From contig OZ037765.1 of the NCBI GenBank assembly GCA_964035545.1, forward strand, positions 21,708,495-21,772,494: DNA of 64,000 bases, written 5' to 3'. Shown here one piece after another: positions 23,741 through 35,130 of this stretch. How positions within the stretch are numbered: the first letter of the stretch is position 1; every line of letters starts with the position of its first letter. The notes under the pieces were generated by a model. The model did no database searches. It had not been told where the DNA came from and saw only the letters and a program-made list of their open reading frames with translations. The translations under genes and the position numbers were made by a program. Origin of the DNA: Bugula neritina (Eukaryota; Bryozoa; Gymnolaemata; Cheilostomatida; Bugulidae).

Positions 23741-24150
23741 ATGACAGAATTGGGAGCTTCTTCCTTGAAAGTTGCAAAAATTAGCTCATCCAGTAAAGTG
23801 AGCTATAGGAAAAGAAAACGAAATAAAGTGCAGGAGGTTATTACTGAAAAGGTAGAAACAGTCTTTGGCATAGATGAAGAAGAACTCCACCCAGAAGCAA
23901 CAAATGTCTGTATGAAGCGTAGTATTCATAAAGATTTGAACAAATTGATGATCCTTGATCCTTGAATAAGGATGCGAAAGTTTTCTTGTGACTAGAGAGG
24001 GTCCAGTTATTGACATTAGCACGAAAAGCTGGACCACCGATAGAACAGCCATAGAATCTGGAGCAAACAATTACCTGGCCCAGCAAGCCAGAAAACTGCA
24101 AAGGGAATTCTGTTTGAACCAGATGGTAAAGTTGGAAGACCATTCTCTCC
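23741..24150 (+). pseudogene. Decayed transposon-encoded protein fragment, right copy
   Basis: The open part at 23741-23965 (KVQEVITEKVETVFGIDEEE) parallels the left-arm fragment. After a stop and frame changes the similarity continues as SWTTDRTAIESGANNY and QQARKLQREF. The two copies differ at many positions, unlike the outer arms. Confidence 0.5.
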
Positions 24151-25450
24151 ACATTTAAAAGAAAAAGTTGTAGATTTTTTTAGGATGATGAATTATTCTT
24201 AGCCTGGGCAAATTACTAACCTGATGAGGGTGCGGACCAATCTGCTATATTTAGGCACATCTGTTTCAAAAGCCACAATTATTTCCGGCATGTACTAAAC
24301 ACCACTGTCATCGAATAAATTAGGCCTATTGTGTTTAGGGCCATGGTGCTATATTTGGGTATGTTTTTTGAAGCTACTCTTGCCTCAGCTACTTAATGTA
24401 CTTGATTCCAGCAAGATTTCAGCTGTTTCACACCATTCACTCACAGAAATAACAATTGCTATCTGAAACCTAATGAGAATATCATACAATGCCGATCGGC
24501 AGAATTTTCTTACGATATTACACACAAATCAGATTTTATCGTAATCTTCAGTAGATTTGACATATATAGAAAACATATATGTATCTACTTGATATTTTGA
24601 ACAATATGAATAATAAAAATGTATGATCCCAACATATTATATTGAAAAATTGCATTTTGCCGATTTTCGTACGCATACCATTTTTCCGTGCGACTTACTT
24701 CAAGTTTGGACAATATAAGGAAGTCCAAATTTATGAATCTACAAAATACACTAAATGACGTTACAGAAAATACTTGTTTGAAGGATTTTACTGTATTCAA
24801 ACATCGGGTTACATCCTTGTGAAGTTGGGCGAATTTTCACATTTTCTTCACTTTGGGTGTCTATATCTCGGAAAATATTATTTTCAAAATTACACAAATT
24901 AAGGAGTATAAAGTAACCATAATCAACTATTTATGGATAAAAATTTATGGAAGTAAAATAAAAATTAATGCCTTTTGTGATGTGGCAAATATTCGAAATT
25001 TTACAAAATTCATAAAAAATTGCCAATATTCAATGGCTTAGCATATATGCACACAAAGTATTCTGTAGTATGTGTTACTACTAGTGCAAATTTATAGGTG
25101 TTATCAAATCACACACCAAATTTTAAGTCTCAGTCTAGAAAAATAATGGAGATATGGACGTTTACAAATTGGTCTAAAAGTAAAAATCGCAAATTTTCCT
25201 CAAAAGTTTTCCCAACCTTTGTTCGTGGAAATATTCATTTCTCAAAAAGTTTTTGTGTCAGGCCAGAAATATTTAAGAATAGCACCTAAGACATGTGTAG
25301 GTCCATTTGGTGTAAATATGAACAAAATCTGAGACGCAAAGGCGTGGGACTTTCTGAAATTTGGTTGATTTGACACGGAATGACCCAAAGGCCTGTGGTT
25401 GTTGTGTTCTATTAATGCACCCTGTAAGCCTATACTGTGTATACCTACTC

Positions 25451-26699
<1,249 letters not shown>

Positions 26700-26700
26700 A

Positions 26701-26785
26701 GTGGTGTTGGGTGTAGTGGTTAGCATGCTGGCTTAAGCAAGCCAGGGGTCAATGGTTCAAGTCCCAATGGAGGCAGAAGCTTTTA
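26701..26785 (+). mobile_element. Degenerate tRNA-like (SINE head) relic
   Basis: A-box-like GTGTAGTGGTTAGCA and B-box-like GGTTCAAGTCC stand at tRNA spacing around a hairpin CTGGC...GCCAG. The T-stem does not pair well and no CCA-ready acceptor stem is seen. An old SINE or tRNA pseudogene is more likely than a working tRNA. Confidence 0.45.
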
Positions 26786-27007
26786 CAAGTGTGAATATAG
26801 TTTATTAAATATGTGGTGTACATCACATCTATTTATAGAATTCTAGTAAATCACTGCACATTGTTGTCAGTGTTATTTATAATAAAGTTTAATAAAAAGC
26901 AGATGAAATTATTTTGTTATAATAATAAAAGTTGTCCAATGCAATAATCTAAAAATCTTTATATTATTTGTATTTCATATATATGAAGAGATTGGGAAAG
27001 CTCATAG

Positions 27008-28922
27008 TTACTCTTGATCTATGTCTATATCAGCACACTGGTAGTAGTTGAATCCTAGATTAGTTATATAAGCAACCTGTGAAATAAAATAAAACAGCAT
27101 AAGTCATAGAAAGTGTTAATGCAGTTCTTTTAAAAACGTATAACATTAAATATTATTGAAAAAAAAAATCTCATTTCTCAACCCAACCATAATTATACTA
27201 AGATGTGTGCTATGTTCCTAACATATTTTCAAAAGATTTTATCAGAGCGGTTGAATATTCTATGAGGCCAAACAACTTAGATGGGGAACATTTTGCATTT
27301 GAAAAAATTGTAATATATGTTACTGACAACATTCAAATTGTATCGTGTACATGTGTATCTTTAGGTTTCAGGTCATAAAACGGTATAACTGTACGTGTTT
27401 TGTAGAAACAGTGTTGACTCAGAGTTATGGCTGCTTAATGACAAAAATGCAGGTAGTGTACGCTTAACCTGCTGGCAGATAAGTTGAGCAAAGTTCTTTT
27501 TCATCTCCAAGCTATGGGGCTTTAATATTGTATGAATAGAAATAAGTCGAAATATTAAGTGCTTTGTTTTAACTTATTTGGTAAGCATTTTAATACTGCT
27601 AAACATTTTTAAGCATTAGATGAGCTGAGACTTTTCTCATGTTTTTATTACTTTTTATTATTTTGGCGTAATGGTCTGCGGTTCAAATTCCAGTTGGGGC
27701 AAAAATATTTTACCGAATTATTCCAAAGTACATCATATTATATTATTATATTATATTATTATTATATAAACTATGCCAACTTAAATTACTACTCTTTAAA
27801 CTATAGTTAGTTTGAAGTTTCTTGAAAGTTGATAATTATGTAGAAAGTTTTGCCAATAAATTTACTTTACAAAACTCAACCTAAAGGCTATGAAGTTGAA
27901 TATTAATATACTTTAACCATAAAGTTTACCTGAACCACGTGTCGAGGAGTAAGACCAGGGGCTGGTATAGTAACATCTGCCAATATCAGCTCCATATCAG
28001 GTTTTCCAGTGTCAGGAATACGCAAGACCTCTTCCAGGTCAGCATCCGTCAAACCAAAGGCGACTGAGAAATACCCCTAAAAATTTGGTTAAATCTGAAT
28101 AATTGGAAAAATATATAATGTGTACATGGTAATATAATTTATATGTGTACTTATATATATATATATATAATACGCCATTATGTTATGCTATATTATAATA
28201 TAATACAATATATAAATTATACATTATATTATATAGTAAATATGTACTTACTGGGTTTAAGGGGTTCAAAAAGTTTTTGTTTTGTCGGAAGATTACTGTG
28301 AAATTTGCTCCATTTCTAAAAAAGATACAAAATATTGCATTTTTAAACAATAGGTAACTCAAGCTGTATTTTTTATATACTTATGATAAGTTCTAAACTT
28401 TGATTTCTATAAGCTATCCAGGACAGCGTAGTTTTATTTTTCTAGTGCAAGAAATACTTTTCAACATACAGTGTTGTGACTTGAGGTGTTTCTGTTAGTC
28501 GTCCACCACATGGTGCTGTTTGTAGCATACAATCAGGAGAATCTACAAATATCAAAATATAATCGCATTTAGCTGCAGTTATTATTTTTTCATGAAATTA
28601 TATAGATAAAAAAAGAACTTTCTTTCAGTTGAAAATTAAGATATTTATTCTCACAACTTGTTTTCTATCACATAGATCATGCTGTTTTCTAAGAATTACC
28701 AAAAAGATTACTAAAAAGAAACTAAGTTTTTACAATAGTAGTATATAATTGAAAAATTTACACTTTACCAACAAATTTTTTTACTAGATCTATAACAGAC
28801 TGATAATTCTTACCTTTGAAATTAATGCCTCGAATGGATCCCCCTCTGGGATGTGGTGTAATCAAGCAGATGTGAGAAAACACACTCACCACACAAGACA
28901 GTAAGGCAATGTATCGCAGCAT
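27008..28922 (-). CDS. X325/BIM1-like secreted protein, paralogue 4 (mid-chain His lost)
   Basis: Exons on the minus strand: 28922-28814, 28542-28470, 28315-28252, 28076-27930, 27076-27008 (stop TAA). They give 462 nt and 153 residues, phases 1,2,0,0. The start at MLRYIALLSCVVSVFS leaves mature HICLITPHPRGGS. A longer open frame upstream (from 29033) is not conserved with the paralogues and is probably 5' UTR. Motifs: DC, APCGGRL, sequon ANFT, VIFRQNKNFLNP, GYFSVAFGLTDADL, YYQCADIDIDQE. At the mid-chain ligand position it has Phe (KNFLNP) where copies 1, 3 and 5 have His, so the predicted three-ligand copper site is incomplete. His1 and the C-terminal Asp are kept. Confidence 0.8.
27663..27706 (+). 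other. Partial tRNA-like relic
   Basis: GGCGTAATGGTCTGCGG followed by B-box-like GGTTCAAATTCC, as if a tRNA head had lost its anticodon arm. It lies in an intron of X325-like paralogue 4. Weak. Confidence 0.25.
28150..28246. repeat. AT-rich simple repeat
   Basis: TATATATATA and ATATTATAAT tracts in intron 3 of X325-like paralogue 4. Confidence 0.7.
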
Positions 28923-29383
28923 TGTAGCTCTCAGATATGGCACACAACTAGAGACAAGGAGCTGGGACTGGTGGATACTGACTGTAATGTCTAAGCTAGA
29001 CATTAGTTTACATTCTCTCAACTCCACAGACATGCTTTCTTATTCGCCTGATTTGCTCTTTGACCTACATTTAAGGACCTATAGTAACATGGCATAGCAG
29101 TAGATGGAGACCATCTTTTGAACACTATAAGCTTTATGCGTAAATTGCAAGATTTGCTGCCCACTTCGGCTTTGGTTATTTGGCATTGAGTCTAGCCAAT
29201 GAAATTATGGTCATGTTCAAATATATAAAAGCATTATTTAAACTAGTTACATAGAAAGAAAATTCAAGATATTTGTAAATTGTTTTTAAGGATCTTTTTT
29301 CACTAATTGTTACATAAATCACATGTACCTCACTTGAGAATTTTTTATTTACAAACATTTTCTTTTGAAAAGTTTTGTTGCAT
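28923..29383. other. Upstream region of X325-like paralogue 4
   Basis: The presumed promoter and 5' UTR of paralogue 4. No TATA box or CACGTG motif stands out. Open frames on both strands here are short and unconserved. Confidence 0.4.
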
Positions 29384-29696
29384 TACAATTATGTTACAAT
29401 TACATTACAATTACATTCCAATTACATTACAATTACAAATTACAATTACTTTACAATTACAAATTACAATTACATTCCAATTACATTACAATTACAAATT
29501 ACAATTACATTCCAATTACATTACAATTACAAATTACAATTACTTTACAATTACATTACAATTACATTACAATTACAAATTACAATTACTTTACAATTAC
29601 TTTACAATTACAAAATACAATTACATTCCAATTACATTACAATTACAAATTACAATTACTTTACAATTACATTACAATTACATAACAATTACATAA
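29384..29696. repeat. (ATTACA)n hexanucleotide-based minisatellite
   Basis: Tandem AATTACATTACAATTACAA-like units with TTTACA and TTCCA variants, about 310 bp. All three plus frames stay open through it and encode Tyr/Thr/Leu-rich artefacts. Confidence 0.95.
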
Positions 29697-30913
29697 TGGT
29701 AGTTTGGTTACTAAAACTACCTTATTGTAAGCATAGCTTAAATAATGTCCCACATAATTTTATGACAGCATTAGAATGTTAACAGCATAAACTTTTGCAA
29801 GTTTTGGATTTATTTCTTTAAAATATTGATATTTACTTTAATAAATTTTTGTATGATTATTGTTCTAGTCGAAGTTTTTAGTAAGATTCTGCATTCTGCA
29901 ATGAAAAATATTGATGCTACGAAAATGCTAATATTATGAATACCAGCATAGGTTATTATATTATACATCTAACTTGTTGCTTGTATAAATGGTGTCCGGT
30001 AATAATGGCACAAATGGAAAGTAGGTAAAAATGGCACATTTTCAATATTAGGGTTTGGGGTGGGGTTTGGAGTTTGGGAAAATTTAGCATCACTGTGCCA
30101 TTATTGTCTGTGCCATTTTTACCTAAAATCTCTATAAATATATGCAAAACTATACATACAGCCTTTATATTAAAAGAAAAATTTATTTGTCTATTCTACA
30201 AATGTGTAAATTTTTCTAATAGTTTTCGAACATGTTTATGCATAAGTTATCTTACTACATGAATATATAAGTATGCTGGTTATAAAAACTTGCAAATTAA
30301 GATTATAAATACTATAGGCACCATTTAGAATTGTCACATCTGCGCATGCATCACTTTACTAATAGGAATGAAAAGTTGCCAACTTTTGTCCATGCAAGTA
30401 TTTTATAGGTCTGTCCAAGTTGGACCATTTCTGTGTGAAACATAATCGTTTTCGGTTGACACCACATTTGAAACAGATAAAATTGTAAATGCAGTAATGT
30501 TTTGCAAGTTAATATAACATAACGCTTGATAAATTATCTCTGAAAGAATATTGCACTTTTTAATATTGGTTATTATCTTCAAACACTGAGTGTATGAATA
30601 AATCACATACTGCATGCTTTATTACTAAAATAATAGATTATAATGTCTTATTTTTAGTTATTATTATGCTTTGTATTAAAAAATTAGACCACTTTTAGGC
30701 TTATAAGAATTGTCTTATTATACAAATAAATGATATTCAAAGTTTGTTAAACATTTTCATTTATATTAAGCAGGTTGAAACAAAAAAGTAACTGCTAAGC
30801 ATGCAGACATTTATTTCAACAGCATAATTGTCAGATGTGAGTGGTGTGACACAGAAGTGAGTGATGTGACACAGATGTGAATAGTGTGGCACTTATGTGA
30901 CCTTCAGTAGCTT
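29697..30913. other. Intergenic DNA between X325-like paralogues 4 and 5
   Basis: No gene is seen. It contains the inverted-repeat and G-run structure at 30001-30124. The rest is AT-rich. Confidence 0.5.
30001..30124. repeat. Interlocking inverted repeats around a G-run cluster
   Basis: AATAATGGCACA (30001-30012) is inverted at 30094-30105, and AGGTAAAAATGGCACA (30023-30038) is inverted at 30109-30124. Between them GGGTTTGGGGTGGGG at 30051-30065 and a later GGG at 30076-30078 give four G-runs. It is possibly a small MITE. No duplication was identified. Confidence 0.6.
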
Positions 30914-33906
30914 CTAATAGATTATCACATCTGAACATTGGTAGTAGATGGCAACAGGTGGAGCCATGGAAGCATTGTTAGTCACATAAGCCACCTACAA
31001 ATATTAAACAGTGTATTACTTTATGTTTCACAATCGAAAATGCAAGCAACTATAAACTACTCCCACATGCTTGCAGATGGAGATGTGGCTTGAAAACTGT
31101 ATAGCCATCGTTATATTAGTAAAATAAGTACAATTATCTTGTGGCTTTTAGAAAAATTTCTCCCGAAAATATGTCTTATATATATACATATAGTTAAAAA
31201 TTGTTATTCGTGTGAAATGTGAGGCCTGTTGTTTGATCTTTTCTTTTAGGCTTGAATTATTAGTGCAGTAGACAAAAGCTTCCTCAACTCAGCTGGCTGA
31301 TGGTAAAAAGCTTTTAATAACTATGACAGAATAATGTACTGCAAATGCTACTATAATAACGATGCAAAGATGAGATTTACAAAAAAATTAATGCGCATGT
31401 GAGGATAAAGGGAATTCATGTGACCTGTTATCATTTCTGATATACACATATCTATATTCCGTTTATTGATTTCAAAATGTCCTAGTGTTTTAGGGCATTT
31501 GAGTACAGTGAACACAACAAGATTTTTTAGTATACAAACTATTGGCGTGGATAGAACAATAAATAATTAGAAAGAGCATTTTTCATAAAATGACAAAAGT
31601 TATTATAATGCAGCGCCCTTATGCTGTGCCACAAACTAGCACAGGAAATGCTTCTAGCATATTATAATGGGTGTAGAGCATGTCACAGGCTGACTAATAA
31701 AGACAGAATAAAGCTGCTGTCTAGTGTAAATACAACCACGACTATCATAGTGAAAGTTATGTTGCTGGTACATCATCTAGTTTGACTTATTAGATATTCG
31801 TATTTAAGTTTACTGAACAGTTCTAAAAAGTGACCGCCAATAGTTGAGCATTCAAAGAAATACAACGAAGTTGTTGTTTATTGCTTATGGTAAACTTTTT
31901 CCTGGATATAAAAGACCAACTCATGCAAAAAAGCTATAAGCAAAATTGTGTAGCCACATAATTAATTTACTGAAGTCATCAACAAATAAAAAAACATAAA
32001 TCAAAGATTTGAAAATTTCTACTAGTTCTCATTTGTCAATAATGTTCCAACCTATTACATTTATATAAAGGCTTTATTTACAAGTATATGTCTGTAAGAC
32101 AGCTTTTATGTTTATGAAATTGTTTATAACTTTGTGCAGTATTAAAGTTTGTTTTGCATTTTTAACAGATTAAACCAAAGGGTTGAGAGATATATATGAA
32201 TATGTTACTATACCGTAAACATTGCATAACATTGCTTGAAAAATGTACGTAAAACCTTATGATAATTTAACATGCTTGGAAAATACTAGTAGCAGGTTTA
32301 TATCTTGAATAAATATATAAACACTAAATAAAAATAAGAATTAAACAATGTTATAAAGATAATTAAGAGAATATAAAAGACAGATTATTGTAAACTGTAT
32401 GAAGCTTACTGCTGATTGGTTAGTATGTTAGCTTGAACTCCAACTTTGCAATTTTTCAATTTGCAAAACTAAATTTCCTAAATCTAAGAAAACACTCTCT
32501 CTAAATCTTTTCACACAAGACTGTAATTGAATGGTTAAAGATACTGGTTTAGCCTGACACATATATTAAGCAAATAATAATCGTTCCTTGCCACATTGAA
32601 AATTCTCAGTTCATATTGTTAGTATAGTTTACATTAAATTATAGACCCCTTCTACCCCCACAATCACTCTTCTCATCATGATGGCAACTTAAACAAAGTG
32701 AGTTTTATTATCATGCTTTTTAGTTTTACCTGCACGATTCTTTTTGAGTGATTCATGACAGGTGGAACTATTATATCTTCAGAAAACAAATGCAAGTTTT
32801 TCTCCCCTCTGTCCTTGACACGCGCTACTTCTACGAAAGATTGCTCATCCACTCCGAAACTAACTGTGAACCATCCCTAAGAAATGAAACTATTATACAT
32901 GTAATGATGTAATGCCCGGTAATAACAGCAAATGTTCACACACCAAATATGATAACATTTCAGTATAATCGAAATAAAAATAACAATTGGATATATTTAG
33001 CACTTACTGGTGTTTTGTAATCAATGTGGTCCAAGTTCTTCTGAAATATGATTGTGTACACACTCCCAGCTCTAAATTACACATATAATAATAAAAAGAA
33101 GCAACCTTAAACACATTCTAATTAGCATCATATAACTTTGTTTAAAATATATGCACAAGTTTTTCTCAAATAAACAAAAAATTCAGACTGGTAATACGTA
33201 CTGTAGATAGGTGGTGCTGTTCTCAGCTGGTTTTGCCCCACATGGTGGAATCACACGGTAACAGTCATGTGAACCTGCAAAAATCTAACACAAGTCAGTG
33301 ATAAACAAAACCCAGAAAACGTTCTTGACTCTTGGTACAAAGTTATGTGTATGTTTACCAATATATTGCTTTTATTTACAGTTTTTAAAATGAAGACAGC
33401 CATTTATATAGATTGCAAAACTTATGTGTATTTAATTCATTAGATATTTTACTTTTAAGTTCACCTTTTGAAAGTGTTTTTACGTATAGATTTTGACTTT
33501 TTATTATATGTATAATTTTATATAAGTTTTAAATTTGAAATCTGCAGTTGCTAATAAATGCAAAGCTTTGTATATATTACAAAAACTTATCTAACATTTT
33601 AAAAGATATTTTAGTGATTAATGTGACAACTACTACTCTATGCTATATAGGATACACATTGATAGCTTATCAATATCAGAGGTCCTATATTGTGTTAACT
33701 TAATATATTTTTTGCGAAAATATTGAAAAAGTGAAATCAGTGTCACATTGTACAATTGAAATTCTTAAATAATTTATAGTTTTGCTTATGAACTTACGCA
33801 AGCCATTTACAGTTGGTCCGAGTGAACTTCTCTGAGGAGGATTCAGCATACAAAGATGGCAGGAAACTGCAACTACACCGGCAAGTAATAAGATAAATCT
33901 TGACAT
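30914..33906 (-). CDS. X325/BIM1-like secreted protein, paralogue 5
   Basis: Exons on the minus strand: 33906-33798, 33274-33202, 33071-33008, 32876-32730, 30994-30914 (stop TAG). They give 474 nt and 157 residues, phases 1,2,0,0. Signal peptide MSRFILLLAGVVAVSC, then HLCMLNPPQRSSLGP. Motifs: DC, PPCGAKPAE, IIFQKNLDHIDYKTP (mid-chain His kept), GWFTVSFGVDEQSF, YYQCSDVIIY. It departs from the others in three ways: CGA instead of CGG, CSD instead of CAD, and no Asn-x-Thr sequon in exon 3 (GSVYT). All predicted copper ligands are kept. It has the longest last intron of the array, about 1.7 kb. Confidence 0.8.
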
Positions 33907-34295
33907 GTTTGCAGCTTAAGTTTGATGTCCAGCTTTCCTATAGCAAACTACTGAGCAAATTCAGCAGCACCCAAAGGATGTGGGTAGCAAGACAAAGGTA
34001 TACATGGTTGAGCAGTGACTACAAATTTACATCCTTTGAAGCATGAAAAACACACTCTTTAGTCTAAAAGAACGAATCATCACAGATGGGGGCCTGAGAT
34101 ATTTTTGTTTATGCTGGTCACCGCGTACTAGAGTCAGGGAAGGAGTGAGCTACTATTCCCGCCTTATTCTAATGTCACTTCACACAGTAATACTTCCTTC
34201 TTATTTCTTCTTTTCCTTCTTAAGGAAATAATGCTTGAATGTCAGTGTTATACTGCTTATACATAGTTGCTACCATTAAAGCAACATTTTTTGTA
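33907..34295. other. Intergenic DNA upstream of X325-like paralogue 5
   Basis: No gene is seen. It is the presumed promoter side of paralogue 5. The open frame at 34043-34231 has no recognisable features. Confidence 0.4.
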
Positions 34296-34340
34296 TTATT
34301 ACTATATATATACCTGTATTATATAGTAATAATACAGGTA
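34296..34340. repeat. Overlapping inverted repeats next to alternating-purine tract
   Basis: ATTATTACTATATA (34296-34309) is inverted at 34319-34332, and TACCTGTATT (34311-34320) is inverted at 34331-34340 with a 10-nt loop. The two hairpins overlap, so only one can form at a time. Confidence 0.75.
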
Positions 34341-34350
34341 CACACACACA

Positions 34351-34434
<84 letters not shown>

Positions 34435-34456
34435 CACACGCACACACGCACACACA
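34341..34456. repeat. (CACG)n / (CA)n microsatellite
   Basis: A pure CACG tetranucleotide array inside CA repeats. It is followed at 34470-34624 by a looser GT-rich tract on the same strand, so complementary tracts face each other. Confidence 0.97.
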
Positions 34457-34469
34457 TATATATACGTAT

Positions 34470-34624
34470 ATAGTGTGTCTGTGTGCGAGTGTATGTGTGT
34501 GTGTGACGTGTGTGTTCGTGTATGTGCTGCGTGCGTGTGTATGTGCGGGTGTGTGTGCGGGCATGTGTGTGTGCGTTTGCGTTGTGTGTGGATGTGTGGG
34601 TGCTTGCATGTGTATGTGTGTTGA
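34470..34624. repeat. Degenerate (TG)n tract
   Basis: GTGTGTCTGTGTGCG-type imperfect repeat, roughly complementary in sense to the neighbouring CACG array. Confidence 0.85.
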
Positions 34625-35130
34625 TGAGAGGATAAGCATAATGCAAATGTATCGGCGTGCTCACAATAATTACTAATTGGTAAGATAACTCCATATACAC
34701 TTTTAAAAATGAGTGGTAAAGAACAGAATTATGTATATTGCAAGTTAACTTTAACAAATGATAAGATTCAATTCTTATGGGAGGTAAAAATGGTGTTAGA
34801 ATATTATAGAAGTTATAGGACCTAAATGAAGATTGTGACAAATATTTTTCACACATGCACACACAACTTCCTACTTTTTAGTAAATAAATTCAAAATGTT
34901 TGAAGTTAATAGTTGTGGGCCAAACGAGTGGTTTTGGTTTTACTACTTGAGCTCTAATCTTATCAACCACTACAATCTCAGAAATTTCAATAGAAGCTTA
35001 AAGGTTTGTTGTCTGACATTGCTATCTCATTATATGTTAGTTTACCACAATGTGCCCACTGATAGCAGACTTGAAATACTACTCCTTAGTTATTACTAAA
35101 TAACAAGTTATCTGCTCGGTACCTTTCATT

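Larger units (their letters stand above)
21689..25386. mobile_element. 3.7-kb palindromic (foldback) DNA transposon
   Basis: The two ends are inverted copies beginning GGGTCATTCCGTGTCAA, and a candidate 4-bp duplication AAAG flanks the element (21685-21688 and 25387-25390). The outer arms, about 21689-22813 and 24253-25386, are nearly identical inverted copies. Matching open frames pair exactly (22266-22481 with 24585-24800, 22025-22213 with 24853-25041). The inner part holds two diverged inverted copies of a decayed coding piece: 23269-23547 on minus (VEEVIAKKVS ... EELHPESTNACIKPINHKDL ... LLTLAPERWTINKTSIKFG) and 23741-24150 on plus (VQEVITEKVE ... EELHPEATNVCMKRSIHKDL ... SWTTDRTAIESGANNY). 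I do not know the superfamily. Confidence 0.85.

Noticed and set aside
26701-26785. Functional tRNA gene
   Set aside because: The T-arm does not pair properly and no complete acceptor stem is seen.
28923-29033. Upstream extension of X325-like paralogue 4 to an ATG at 29033
   Set aside because: It adds residues before the signal peptide that no other paralogue has. The start at 28922 gives the conserved signal peptide and mature His.
29307-29782. Three overlapping 106-135-residue Tyr/Thr/Leu-rich frames
   Set aside because: A hexanucleotide array without stops keeps all three frames open. There is no coding signal.
34239-34862. Thr-His-Ala-Arg and Cys-Val repeat proteins on both strands
   Set aside because: They arise from the CACG/CA array and TG tract.
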